A stretch of DNA of 60,000 nt from Adiantum capillus-veneris (taxonomy: Eukaryota > Streptophyta > Polypodiopsida > Polypodiales > Pteridaceae): NCBI GenBank assembly GCA_014529385.2, contig CM043945.1:148541241-148601240 (forward strand), read 5' to 3'. Shown here one piece after another: positions 12,226-24,443 of this stretch (position 1 is the first letter of the stretch; each line of letters starts with the position of its first letter). The position numbers were made by a program, and so were the translations under genes. Below the pieces are notes generated by a model. The model worked only from the letters and a program-made list of their open reading frames with translations, made no database searches and had not been told where the DNA came from.

Positions 12226-13668
12226 ACCATTATAACATAAACACAAAAGTATTCTTTCAAATTACAAAAGACACTAGAAACTATGTCAATGAAAAGGTGG
12301 TATAACTCCCATTCATAGTACAAAACAGACTTTTAACACAAGTCTAAGAGAATTAAGAGCTTGAAGAAATATAAGTCCGCCATATTCAAGCCAGGGAACT
12401 TTGAAAACCATAGTTGAGAAGGTAACCCTCACCTGCAGGTGATCCATGGGTATCCCACATGTTATAGATGTCACCCAACTAAAATGCTTTCAAAGATAAT
12501 AATAATAAAAAATGTGAAGCTACTCAATTATTCAGAGATGGTATCATCCACAAGGATAAACCCATTTGGAGCTCCTTTTCACTTTGCAAGCTCTCATAAG
12601 ATAAGGACGGAGACGAGTTTCATGAGGCAATTTATCTCCGAAGTATGCCACATATCCATGTTTCTTGACTTTACAGAGTTTGGCATTAATTGCCCCTATT
12701 TTTTCAGGGTCAGAGACAGTACTCATACGTGCAGTTGATCTATACTTTGGAGTCACCTGTTACAAAAAAAGATGTTAGTAAGTTCTACACTTTCCTAGAC
12801 AGAGTTGCAACACATATACGATAGTAGGTACAAGAGATACTATCCTAAACCCAAGCAACATATAATAGGAATATTCGGTGGTACCAAATATCATCCACAA
12901 CTAGTAAAACTAGTCACCATGGCCCATACCCTTATGTAGTGAGCAGCCACTTATAGTTCCATGGCAGATGATTGCCATTATCTACCATAATCCATACCTT
13001 TATACAACCATATTCGGCCATAGTTAAAAAAACCCAGTCCCCAACCAAATATTTAACCATGTACGTCCAAGTAGAGCAATAATACACGAGATTACAAACC
13101 TAAGCCAGCCTAGATCTAATTGAGCAAGAAGGGGATGCTCAAGGCCCAATAGTTTAAACTATAAACGACCAAATTGAGCAGCTTTCCAAGGGAACACGGT
13201 CCTCAGACATCAAAGTTCTCATAGAGATAGAATAGTAAGCTCATAACCAACCACGAAGCTTGAACCAAGAGCGGCTTAGTTGAGCAATTTTTCAAGAGAC
13301 CACCATACTCAGACGGCATCGACTATATTAGAGCAAGCATAGTGATTGTGGCATCCCACCCAAAAACATATCAATAGCAGAATACCTGCTGTGTCATTTT
13401 ATTCAGAACACACAAACTAACAGGTAATGGTTTTCAGCCCACTAGAGGGTCAACCTCATCAAGTAGTTTCCTTCCCTAAGTGTTAATGAAATCACTCACC
13501 ATATTTTAACTTAAACAAAGGCTCAAGGTAACAACCTCCAGTATTGCAAGAGGATACCTTATTAAAAGAACCATGCCTATGAGACTGGTGCATAACTATG
13601 CCAGGCCGAAGTTACTCACCAAACAAGTAGGTCCACATTACCATATAGGTTCCTTCACCAAGTGTTAA

Positions 13669-15008
13669 CACTAGAATGGTAACAGGACACTTTTATGTCC
13701 TTGGACACTTTTGTGTCCTGTTAAGTGACCATTTTGCTTGAATTATTTGAAGAGTATGAAAATGAATTTCTAGGTGCTATATATCCACAAAGTTGCCTTA
13801 TGAGCTGAAAAAAACTTGACATTTTTTTTGGAGTATCGATTTCATCATTAATCTATCTCTTGCACAACATTTTTGAACGTAAACTGTGTGAAAAAACGGG
13901 TTCTGTTTTTGGCTTTTTTTCAATTTTTTGCAACTATACCACTCTAAACTTCATGTTTGTGAGGTTTAGATTGCTAGAGGATAAGCCTTCATAGTTCTCA
14001 ATATGTTTTGATGCTTGTAGGGAGAGCTAAGTGTTAAAATTGAAAGTTATGACCAACTTACAAGAATTGCATAATCCTGTTTTTTGGCCTAAATTAGCCG
14101 TTTTAAGATTTTTTCGGTGGCTTTCTTGATATCCAAATTCAATTTTGATTGTGTAAGTGTAATGTATAGCATAAAGCTAATCTTCCGTGAGTTTTGGGGG
14201 ACCTAATATGCTATATAGCATAGTATATGATGATGGTTGAGTTTTTTGATTGCTGAAGAATACGAGACATTTTAGAGTAGCAATTATAACTTTCTCAATA
14301 TTGCTAGTTTCTTAGGTCAATTGTGTGTATTTTGTAGGTAGTAACCATATCTAATCATAAACTGCAAACTTGGCTAGATATTGAGTAGTTTCTATGGGTT
14401 TCTAGAGGTCATAATGCTAAACCCAGTTTTTTTCATATTTGCTGTATTTCGCACTTTATCATTGCCCCCAACGTTTCACTTAGTAAGATATCCATATCCT
14501 TTTGAAATTCTCCATGGCTCCGTTTTAATCCAAAGGTCCAAACGAAACTAAGAAAACATGTATATAGTATCTGTATTGAGTGTGACTATAGAAACTTTGA
14601 TGATAGGTCCCCAGAATGGCAAAAATGCAACTTTTTTGTACCTAATTTTTTTGCCCAAAAAACAATTAGTGAGGTAAAATCAACCATATTTTTTGATTAC
14701 CAACCCATTGAAGTAAACGGGGCATTTTATCTCATGTCCTACAAAAATCTCCACTCTTATTTATATTCAATCAACCGTAAGAAATTGTTGTTTTGGGCAA
14801 AATGCATTGGTCCATCAACTTTGGAGGCTTGTAGTGACCAAGGGATGAGAAATCTTACAATTTTCTCAAATTTTCCATATGTAGTAGCCCTTGAACTATA
14901 AGCTCATGAAAGGATTTTTCAAAATGAGTGGATCTACTATGGTTTTGGAAATTTTTTCCAAAACCCTGAAAGGACACTTTTATGTCCTGTTAGGTTACCA
15001 TTCTAGTG
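13669..15008. mobile_element. 1,340-bp non-autonomous DNA transposon with TTAA target sites (piggyBac-like)
   Basis: The left end CACTAGAATGGTAAC (13669-13683) is the perfect reverse complement of the right end GTTACCATTCTAGTG (14994-15008). TTAA lies directly outside both ends (13665-13668 and 15009-15012). Just inside each end is AGGACACTTTTATGTCC (13684-13700 and 14971-14987), itself a GGACA/TGTCC inverted repeat; at the left end a second copy of this hairpin follows. TTAA duplication with short TIRs and internal inverted repeats is the signature of the piggyBac superfamily. The CACTA start also recalls CACTA/EnSpm elements, but those make 3-bp duplications, and the 3-bp flanks here (TAA and TTA) do not match. 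There is no ORF of 60 codons or more inside, so it would depend on a transposase supplied elsewhere. Confidence 0.75.
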
Positions 15009-15012
15009 TTAA

Positions 15013-17277
15013 GAAGTCCTTCACTCCTATTTTTAAGGTTTTATAGGGCGCCAAACACCCAGCATTATAGGCTGCAAGCACCTCCTATGCTAAAACCACT
15101 CAAGCCAAAGATAGGACCAAATATGTGTATCGACAGAAAACCCTGCACTTATGAAGGGGAAGCACAACCAAGGCCGCGAATACAACTTTTGTACCTTAAT
15201 GTTTCAATAGTAAAATGAAAGCTTTCCTAAAGGAGCATAAACGAACCAAGCCATTCACATAAAAAGGCTCAATATAAGTGACATTACAATCTACGTATGA
15301 GGAATAGCACCATAACTTCAAGTGAATCAAACCTTATCATTCGGACAACAGTGAATACTGAAAAGATTTAGCATAAGTTGCCATACAAGTACCTCTATTG
15401 GCATATGCATGAGAAAACCAATCAGAGAATGACAACCCATCATACGAACGGACATGAGTCCATTTTAACGCCAAAATTCACTCGAGATTGAGTCGGAGCG
15501 GCTAGCTCCATAATGGCCTTCTTCTCTTTGCACTTTGCCATATATCCAATACTTAACACTACCTCTTAATAGGAAAGGTCGTATACAATCCTAATATGTA
15601 GACTAATACACCAAGTACACACACATACACTACCAATGCTAAGTGAGCTAGAAAATCTCAGTTATAGGGTTTGAAGCAGGTAGCACCCTCTTCATGGTTG
15701 TAAAGCGGGCCCGACCTCATTAGGTGACTGGAGCAGCAGTGCCGCTAGGGATAGAGAGAGAAGGGGGGAGAGAGAGAGACAGGGGGGGTTGGAGCAAGTG
15801 GCAAAACCAACCATCGGCACAGTACAGCGGGCCCATTCATAAGAAGTAGAGGTTATCCGCGCCGCCTTGTACAGAGAAGGGGGAGTGAGCGAGGGATAAA
15901 GGGGGAGTGAGCGAGAGATAAAGGGGGATGAGATAGTAGCGTAGACCTTCCAGGAGGGGGCCACCATGGGTTAAAGCGGAGAATGATAGGTAATGCAGAG
16001 CCATGAATCTCGCCACACTCACATAACCTCTATTAACTACAAGGTTAGGTACCGGTAAGGTCCCACCTTTTAGTGAATTCAAGCCTTTATTTCCCCAATG
16101 TTAAAAGCTTATCCTAGCAGGGCAAAAGGTCCACCCAATTTTTACACCAAGGTTTAGATACCATTATTGAGCCCCATTGCTACCTCTCATCCCAACTCCC
16201 GAGAGAGACAATAAGAAACCTCTTACACAAGATTCATTCACAAAATCCCTTAACAAACAGCATTCAATACATACACAGGAATCAGGAATCTATTAGGTGA
16301 CTGAATCCAAACTGAAAATAGAATACGCAAGAAAACAGGAATTCGACATTGCACAGGGCTTCAATCCTCTTCTTCTTCTTCGTTCCATACATCCAAAACG
16401 TTACAACCATCAGGGAATAACCTATTTTCTAATTTTAAGAGGTTTGTCCCTTTTCAGACTACAATTACTGACCATCTCTTGAAAAACCTACAAACACTCA
16501 ACTGAAAATATGAAACTACTCCCATTTTGGGTTTGACAACTGGCACAGCTCGGCGGTAGAAAATTTTTCCCAACAAAAACTTTTGACTTGATACCAACAA
16601 ATCCCTTGTTCAAAAAACCTCAATGCTAATAAAGATATTGAGCGCAAAGTGAAGTGCTTGGAACTTAATCCAAGATTCGCAAACTGTACACTATATAATC
16701 ACGAAACACCACCCATTGTCCCTCCAAAGGATTACATTGATACCCAAGTTGCGCACCACCTCACCATCAAGAGTGATTTACAAATGTATCATTTATTGGC
16801 AACATGCCAAGGCTGGGAACCCATCAAGTAAATCATCATCCATGAGAGCTCATGCAAAACAAACTTGTAGAATCAAAGCTCTATGATCAAGCTTTTATGC
16901 CATGAACATTCAGTAAAAATAGCCGAATTCAGGTTTAGGATCCTCTGCATTCCTGAAATCTACCTGACTAAAAACTGCATTCCTACAAACTGCATCTCTT
17001 TGCAAATCTAAAATTCATCAAGCATATCCTCAAAAAATCTTCTCAAGAAAACAAATTGATTCCAAGAACCATAGAAAAACTGATCTAAATGCTCCACAAA
17101 CATCTCCTCTTCAATATCCATCATGCTTGGAAAATCAAACTCAAAATAGTTCCCTCTTTGCAACTCAACCATTCCATTCATCAAAGTCTACAACTTTTGC
17201 AAGAAAAACATCCAAAACATCAAATCCCTTTGAACTCCACAAGAATTTTGCAGAATCATGCTCAAAACCTTCATCTC
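15013..17277. other. no gene recognised
   Basis: Short ORFs only, none with a domain I recognise. 15740-15930 has purine-rich (gagaggggg) low-complexity runs. Confidence 0.5.
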
Positions 17278-20200
17278 CTAATCATTGTTTTGCAAAATAT
17301 GATCCAAGCAATATGAGACTGATAATATTGAATGATCAAAATCAACATCTCTAATTTGCAAAATCTGATTTGCACGCTCAAAATTCAAGAAATCTGAAAA
17401 ATTCATGTAAGGTTGAGCTTCATCCATTTCAGACACTTCACTGTTTGGAGCATCTGCAACTTTGAGCTTGGTAACCATCATTGCATAATTCAGAAACATC
17501 TCCACACTCAATGTTAACCACCAATTTTTCACAAAAATAGTCCTTTAGATAAATCAGGTTTTAGTTCAAAATGAGATATGACTAGTTCGATATAAAAAAA
17601 CACCTTGCAAACCATCAAACATTGCTTCTTCAACATCTCCAACACTTGTGGAAAAAGATTAGAATCAACTCTAAACTCCACATCATCCAAAACAAGCTTG
17701 ATCTTCTTCACTCATGTCATTAAAAAACTAGCCAAATTGATCTTTGCTTCTCCCATTCAGTTTCAAATCCCTTTTATAAAGCAGTAAACTCTCCTGTTCT
17801 TCAAGTAATTTTAGGTCTTCAGATCCATTTTCAAATTCATGTATACATTCAAGAAAAATTTCAGTTTTTTTTCTCATGTTCAAGTTTATGTTCTGATTTA
17901 GGTTCAAGTTCAGGTTCAGTTTCAAATTCCTCAAAAAGACTGAAGAAATATTCAAGATAAAATGCAAACTTTGCAACCATTAGACACTTCCTCTTAAGCA
18001 TCTCCAATATCTTTGCATGTAGATGAAACACCTTGAGACCCGATTCAAGATCAATATGCCAGAAAAACTGATTTGTCTCAAAGTCTCCATTCAAGAAGTA
18101 TTGAATCTGATTTACTTCTTCATCAAACTGAAAAGCTTCAAGGGATAAAAATAACAATTTGGAAGGTTCTTCCTCATACATAAAAAACAATGGCCAAATT
18201 GCTTGCTCACATTTGCATTCAAAAACATCAAAAAGTCCACAGTTTGGTTGAGAAATACTCCAAACATTGATACCTCCCTGAAACTGATTCCTTTTAGGTC
18301 CATTGTCGAACTTCTCATAGTCCATTAGCACTCTAAAAAGCTCGATATTAGATTTCTCTTCTTCAAGTTGCATGATTTGACTTTCAATCAAAATTTTGTG
18401 ATCTCCAATTTGAGAGACTTCCATCTCCAATCCATAAAACTTATCTACCAACTGGTTAAGAGTCACCTTGCTGCAAACCCTGAAAACTTTCATATTTTCT
18501 TCCCTGAATTTCTTTCCAGATATCCAAAGAAATAATTTGCAAATGGATCAAGTCCTGAAAATATAATGTAGAGCATGATAACTTTGCTTGAGAAACCATG
18601 ACAAGAAAATAATCCTTCCAAGAACCACAGCTGATCGCATTCAACATGAACACGTAGAACCACTGACAGATAAAAAGATCATCCTCATCCATTTCATCAT
18701 CAAAATCACATAGAAAAGTTGAAGCATCCTCAGGGAAAACTGCATCATTCTTACCAAGAACTTGCATGTGACTTGCATAATCATCAGCCAAAACCATCTC
18801 CTCAACATATTGAACACCATTCCCAACATTGACATCCAGATCTTGACCACATAAAGAATACAAATCTTCTTGCACATCCAACCTCCTCAATGATTAATTT
18901 GGGCAAGAACCAACATCATAACAATCATTCAAGATAACATCATCATGCAAAATATCATCCATAATAGCAAGATTTGAAGAAGACTCCATATTCTTGGACC
19001 GAGTAAGTTGAAGATTCAAATCCAAAATCTCATCATCCTTCTTTGCAACCACTTCCTTGAAAGTATTATGACGTTCTTGACAATAAGCAATATACAAGTC
19101 AAATTCGGCACAAACTGGAGAATACTCAATCCTCAACAATGCCTTCTCTTCCTGAAGTTGATTGATCTTTGAAACCGCTTCATTTGTTGCAACTACTTGA
19201 AAACCTTTCATTTTCCAGCTCAACAACAAGCTTCTGAATCATTTCCTGCAATTCAAGGATTTGCATTATAGAAATATGCACATCAGGGACCTGTATCACC
19301 TGAACATCCATTTTAGGGAATTGCTTGATAGGAATCTCCACTTCAGGGAATTGCACTTCAGGTAGGAAATTGAAACTTTGATTCCTTTGGTTCACAATCT
19401 AAATTCGGCATATGCTTGTCAAAAATCTGATTTTTGGCTTTCAACATCTCCTCATTGACTTCCCTAGCATCACAAACACCTTCTTGATTGTCCTTTTGTA
19501 GGATACTCCTCTTCAAGACACATCAAAAACTGATTCATCACATCATCCTCATCATCAATGCACCTTATGTCTTTGTCTATTTTCATATCTTCCACTTCAA
19601 TACATTGTAATCTGATCTTTCCCTGAATATCAACCTCTTCAAGATTGATGTCCAATGTTGGTATATGGGTTTGTAGGGGATATTAGTGGCTTCTTTGGCT
19701 CTTCCCCACTTGCATTCCCTTCTTCTCAATCATCAGTTCTTTTTTCGGGTAACTTTCTTTCTCTTCGTGCAAAGAGATGAGTCTCTTTGATGTGAGGTTT
19801 GGGGATAGTTGGCAATCCTCTTGGCTCTTGAGTTGCTCCTGACTTCCTCCTTCTTCCTCCATCATCTTTTGGACTTCATCTCCCTTGCTTTGAACAATAT
19901 CTCCTTCTTCTCTTCAGTAATCTGTATATCTACAACTTTAATCCCATATTGATCAAGAACATCAAAATCCGGTTGAAAAACTTCAAATGCTGAGAAAATC
20001 AGATTTAGGCTTTGAAAATTCAGGTTTTGAAACTGCAGGTGCCTGAGAATCATTATCACTGAGAAAATCATCAAACTCATCTTCATACTGATCTGAAATA
20101 CATTCACACGCTTCTAGCAACCTTGATATTTGCTTAACAGTTGAGCATGACTTTCTCTTCTTACCGACACGACATTATGCCACTTGTGTGCATCATCAAG

Positions 20201-20509
20201 AACATCAAAAACCAATCTAGATCCTCTTGAGCATCGCACATCTCTTGATGACATGATGCATCCTAAAAACATTGTAAAATTTGATACAACTCTCTGCACA
20301 ACTTTGGCATGCAGTACTTCACACATACCTCTTCCTTTTGACAAAGCGTACACATATAAGGACATTTCTTGATGGAATGGCCATGCTTTTGACAGGTAAG
20401 ACATTGCTTCTACTTCTTCTTCTTCTTCTTCTTCTTTTCCATTAATAGACATTAAATAAATAGAGACAAATAATATCACCATAATCCAAGAATCAGTATG
20501 ACACTGCAT
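17278..20509 (-). pseudogene. broken zinc-knuckle gene of unknown identity (gag-like?)
   Basis: Read from 20509 downward. An acidic EEEEEE run is followed, in another frame, by a CCHC knuckle CLTCQKHGHSIKKC at 20403-20362 (CX2CX4HX4C), then CPYMCTLCQKEEVC. Downstream come many open minus-strand pieces (20107-19862, 19655-19470, 19395-18894, 18890-18456, 18493-17861, 17711-17278) rich in E/D and heptad-like helices (LEEEKSNIELFRVLMDYEKF). The piece ending ILEMLKRKCLMVAKFAFYLE (~18020-17960) is echoed as VLEMLKKQCLMVCKVFFYIE (~17640-17580), an internal duplication. Frames shift repeatedly, so it is non-functional. A single knuckle suggests a retroelement gag, but no capsid, protease or RT is seen; the identity is open. 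Confidence 0.4.
20362..20403 (-). other. CCHC zinc knuckle coding segment
   Basis: Fourteen codons reading CLTCQKHGHSIKKC, exact CX2CX4HX4C spacing, on the minus strand inside the broken gene above. Confidence 0.7.
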
Positions 20510-21221
20510 AAAACTGAAATTTCTTGCAAACTGCCAGGAAACTGCCTAAATCTACTTGAATTTCTTACAAACAGTCAGGAAACTGCCTGAATTTCCTATG
20601 AATTGTCAGGAAAACACCTTGCATTGCTTAAAAATGCCATCGGGTTGCAAAAATGACCCTGAAAACAATAGGATAACACCCCAATTGCTGAAAAATGCCT
20701 AATTTTTGAAAACGCCTTGAAAACCAAAAACGCCTTGAATAGAACTAGGGTTTTCACTCCTTAATTTGCCGCTTCTGACAAAAACCAGCAAAGGATCGCC
20801 ATGTGTTGAGCCCCATTTCCCATAGACAAGGAAAAACCTCCAACATTACACGATTAAGGAAACAAACTAGAGTTCAAGGAAGATGCAGGTTGCTGAAAGA
20901 TGAGAAAACACAAAAATAGACCATTACACACAAAAAACGTCCTTCTCCTTCTTCATTCATTGACAATACCCCCAACTACAACCGCCAAAGGCTCCTTTCA
21001 AATCCCCATGAAGAGTTATGTCCATTTTCCACTTCAGGACTTGATTACTTACCGCAATTACTACAAACATTGGAGCAAAGTAAATACCCAATCTACTTTG
21101 GGGTGAACAACCATAAGGTCCGAAAAAAAAAAATTAAAAATCCAAGCCAGAATACACCAAGGGCACCCCCAGCCAATAGTCCTAGCAAAATATATATTAA
21201 GGAAATTTCAATCATGCCAGA

Positions 21222-21292
<71 letters not shown>

Positions 21293-21424
21293 CTTCTTGC
21301 GCTTGTGTTGCCTCCATAAGAAACCTATGTATGTGCGTGTGTGTGTGTGAGAGAGAGAGAGAGGGAGACAAATATTTTGTGATTGTGTTGCCTCCACGAG
21401 GAACCTATGTGTGTGTGTGTGTGC

Positions 21425-21486
<62 letters not shown>

Positions 21487-21494
21487 GAGAGAAG
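21222..21494. repeat. triple compound (GT)n(GA)n microsatellite block
   Basis: Three successive GT-then-GA tracts (21222-21290, 21338-21365, 21408-21494) separated by near-repeat spacers containing TGTGTTGCCTCCA(C/T)(A/G)AG. They look like tandem copies of a ~90-110-bp unit. ORFs here (CVCVC/RERERE) are artefacts. 20510-21215 has nothing recognisable. Confidence 0.85.
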
Positions 21495-21890
21495 AGGATG
21501 CTCAACTGAGTAGCACACAAGAAAGTGAGAACTCACGAGAGCAGCAATTGGTGGCTATTCCCCGAAGGCTGAAAACTTTAAGGCCTTCCCCAAAGAGTGT
21601 AAAGAGAACATATATCAAGGGGATCGTAGGGATGGCAGTCAAAAGACTCTCAAAGAGCATGATGATCACAAGCCATAAATACAATGGATATGCTAGCAAT
21701 GACGACTCTGATGAACACAAAGAACGCCAAAGGAGCTTGACCATGCCGTTAGGTAGAAAGAAGAGCAAGAACTTCAAGAACAATCATGATGGTAGACAAA
21801 TAGTAGTTGAAAATAATGAATGCAAGGACCGAAGAAGGAGGGAAGGGGGTATAGAAACCTCAACCCTTGTAAAATGCATCAAACAAAAGG

Positions 21891-21893
<3 letters not shown>

Positions 21894-21933
<40 letters not shown>

Positions 21934-22069
21934 CATTGCATCTACCTAGTAACCAAGGTAGAAGAGAGAGATCGCCTAGCTGCTCCTTAGGCCCTAATTA
22001 GAGTGCACCCCCCTGCAAACTTCAAGGCCTGTCCCAAACTTGAGTGAGTTTGTGTGGGTGTGTGTATGT

Positions 22070-22132
<63 letters not shown>
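21894..22132. repeat. two (GA)n microsatellites
   Basis: GA runs at ~21894-21930 and ~22072-22131, separated by 140 bp without a gene. Confidence 0.9.
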
Positions 22133-22134
<2 letters not shown>

Positions 22135-22249
22135 GTATAATGCTTGTCACACATACATAAAACACTCCATTAACAATATGTCGTTTTATGCTTAAGAAAA
22201 CAAGTAGGACCTTCCAGTTGAGTGGCTTGTCAAGCTCCCATTGGCTACC

Positions 22250-24209
22250 ATATCCTAAGAGGATATCGACTAAGTTTTGATTCACTATGAACATGAGCGT
22301 ATTTTCATCCATCATATAATGATTTTTTGTTGATTGACCAACATATGAATGTTTTGCTGCCTCATGTGGGTTTAACCAAGAAGGATAACATGCATTGGCA
22401 TAGTCACTTCCTTCAGGCTCTCTCGAGTATATTTTCGGTGGCTCTTCATAATAAGGAGTTAGCAACAAAATCTATTGACTTGTGAGTGCCTCCAGACGTT
22501 GCGTATATCAAACAATAGCCCTATTTTCTTGAGGTAAAGGAGGTTGTTGGCCTAACACTAATCGTGGCTTATCTCCCCCTTGTGCTACATTATTTCGAAC
22601 TATTTCGTACCTCAGTGGTGGTGGCAATGGATGCACCCGTGGAGGTCCATATGGCCTTTTAATTTTGGTTGCAAAAACATTCGTTTGTCTCATGGTTGGT
22701 GTATTTCTATTTGATCATGCACCACTTCAAGGCTCTTGGTATATTTGTTGCTTGTGGCGGTTGTTGTCATAGATTTGGATTTTGTCGACTGGTCTGATTC
22801 ATCCTTTGAATCATTTCCTTGACCACTTGGTCAACATTCGGTGTGATTGAAGTAGGAGTACATTTTGTTGATGGCTCGCTGATGGTTGAAGAGGCACTAC
22901 TAGTAGTAGTGTCTACATCTTTTGATTCCTCCCCATAAGTTTTGCAATTGTCAACTAGATACAATGCTTCTAAACATGGTGCACCCCTTAAAGTGTAAAT
23001 CCTTCTTGAGAGTTTCGTTTCTCAAGCCCTCTATAAAGAGAACTAACAATCACTTATCTTGCATAGTACATCTCTCGATGTATTGCTTCAAGCAAAGTGA
23101 AGTTTCCTTCTCCTTCTCGTTCTCTTTTTGCTTAAAGGCGTAGATCTGGGAAATTGTATTGTGCTTGATTCCCCTTTTAGAGAATTTCTTTTGCAAACTC
23201 TCATAGGAGTTGCTTGATAGTTGAAAATCTTTGCTATTCCATGGTTGGAACCAATTGAATGTTGTTCCTTCCAAAGCCAATCCAAATCCCTCGTACGGAG
23301 TGTGAAAATCTGCGACTTGTTCAACTCTTAAGACTTTCTTAAAAAGTGAAACATGTGCGTATGGATCCACCGACCCATTGTACTTTTTGGCCGCACACTT
23401 TGTCACTTGACATGGTCGTATCCATCATGTTTCAGTTACCACTCTCATTACCCTTGGCTCTCCTAATACAACATCTCTAGCTTCGTATCCACCATCAGGA
23501 TTCTGATTGGAGTTCTCTCTCATCAAGTCCACATCCCTAGCTTCAGTCCAAGTGACTAGAACTTTCATACTATGGATAGTGTCTGGAGTATCACTACCCC
23601 GGTACATGGTCATTGGAACCCTAGAATTCAAGGATCCCATTGATATAGGTACAAAATAGTGTGGTCGACTGAATGAATCTTCTGGTCTGGTTCTAACATG
23701 ACTCGCTCTTGTGGTTTCTGGCCTTTTCTCTGAGACAATCGGTATATATGTGCTAGGAGTGACATATTACTAATGAAAGGGTCCTCTGAAGTACATATAT
23801 ATATCTCTCTAGCTCCTTGCGATCTATAGCCCCCCATGATCACTTGGGTATCTCTACCTTCTTCATATGTAAAGACATACAAGCATTTTTCCTCCAATAA
23901 CTCTCTAATGTAAAGTTTTGTCACACTTATAATAGCGCATTTGCTCTCCATTTTTATACTTATACAAACCTCAGGTCTCCAAGGTACAAGCTCTAAGGTC
24001 GGAAACAGTCCCTGTAAGGTCAACAACAGTCCCTGTTTCACACTCTCTTCTATTGAAATGTGACTAAGCTGATATTCTACTTCGATATAGTATGTCTGAT
24101 TGCTACTTCGATATAGTATGTCTGATTGCAAATACATCAAGAAAAGCATTATTGCAAAACCTTGACCTTTTACCTCTTTGTTGCATTGGAGCCATTGAAA
24201 AGAAAGCAC
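22250..24209 (-). pseudogene. Ty3 gag pseudogene related to element B gag
   Basis: Read on the minus strand from 24209, segments in several frames align in order with the B gag at 38605-41739. At ~23940-23860 RELLEEKCLYVFTYEEG matches B KKRLYVFTYTEG. 23406-23050 (NGSVDPYAHVSLFKKVLRVE ... FSKRGIKHNTISQIYAFKQ) matches the B capsid-like domain. 22964-22767 matches LYLVDNC.. and PNVEQMIED. 22600-22540 carries LVLGQQPPLP as in B. 22350-22300 MDENTLMFI matches MDARTLMFI. Frameshifts and stops separate the pieces, and the zinc knuckles and pol are missing, so this is a truncated dead copy of a related but distinct family. The upstream leader (24.4-25.3 kb) also parallels B. Confidence 0.8.
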
Positions 24210-24443
24210 TTTGAGTGGTACACTTTAGCTCTTGCGATTTGTACCAAAAACACTTGGTGGCTATGAGTTTACAACGGCTCTGTTAGTCAAAATCTAAAGT
24301 CAACAAAATTTTATCATGTTTTTGACAAAAATGCTTATTTTGCTTCCAAAATCCACAAATCAAGTCCAAATTCGATTCTAAAAAGACCCCTAGACTCCTT
24401 GTGAGTAGCTCTAGCTATGGTGTAAGTTTAGTCTCAATTTGTG

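Noticed and set aside
9321-12756. Several 60-120-aa ORFs on both strands
   Set aside because: No recognisable motifs, AT-rich composition and overlapping opposite-strand ORFs point to chance.
13669-15008. CACTA/EnSpm assignment from the CACTA terminal bases
   Set aside because: The 3-bp flanks (TAA, TTA) do not match, while the 4-bp TTAA does; kept only as an alternative.
21383-21949. 188-aa plus-strand ORF between microsatellites
   Set aside because: Both ends are microsatellite translation and the middle (SKSMMITSHKYNGYASNDDSDE) has no recognisable domain.
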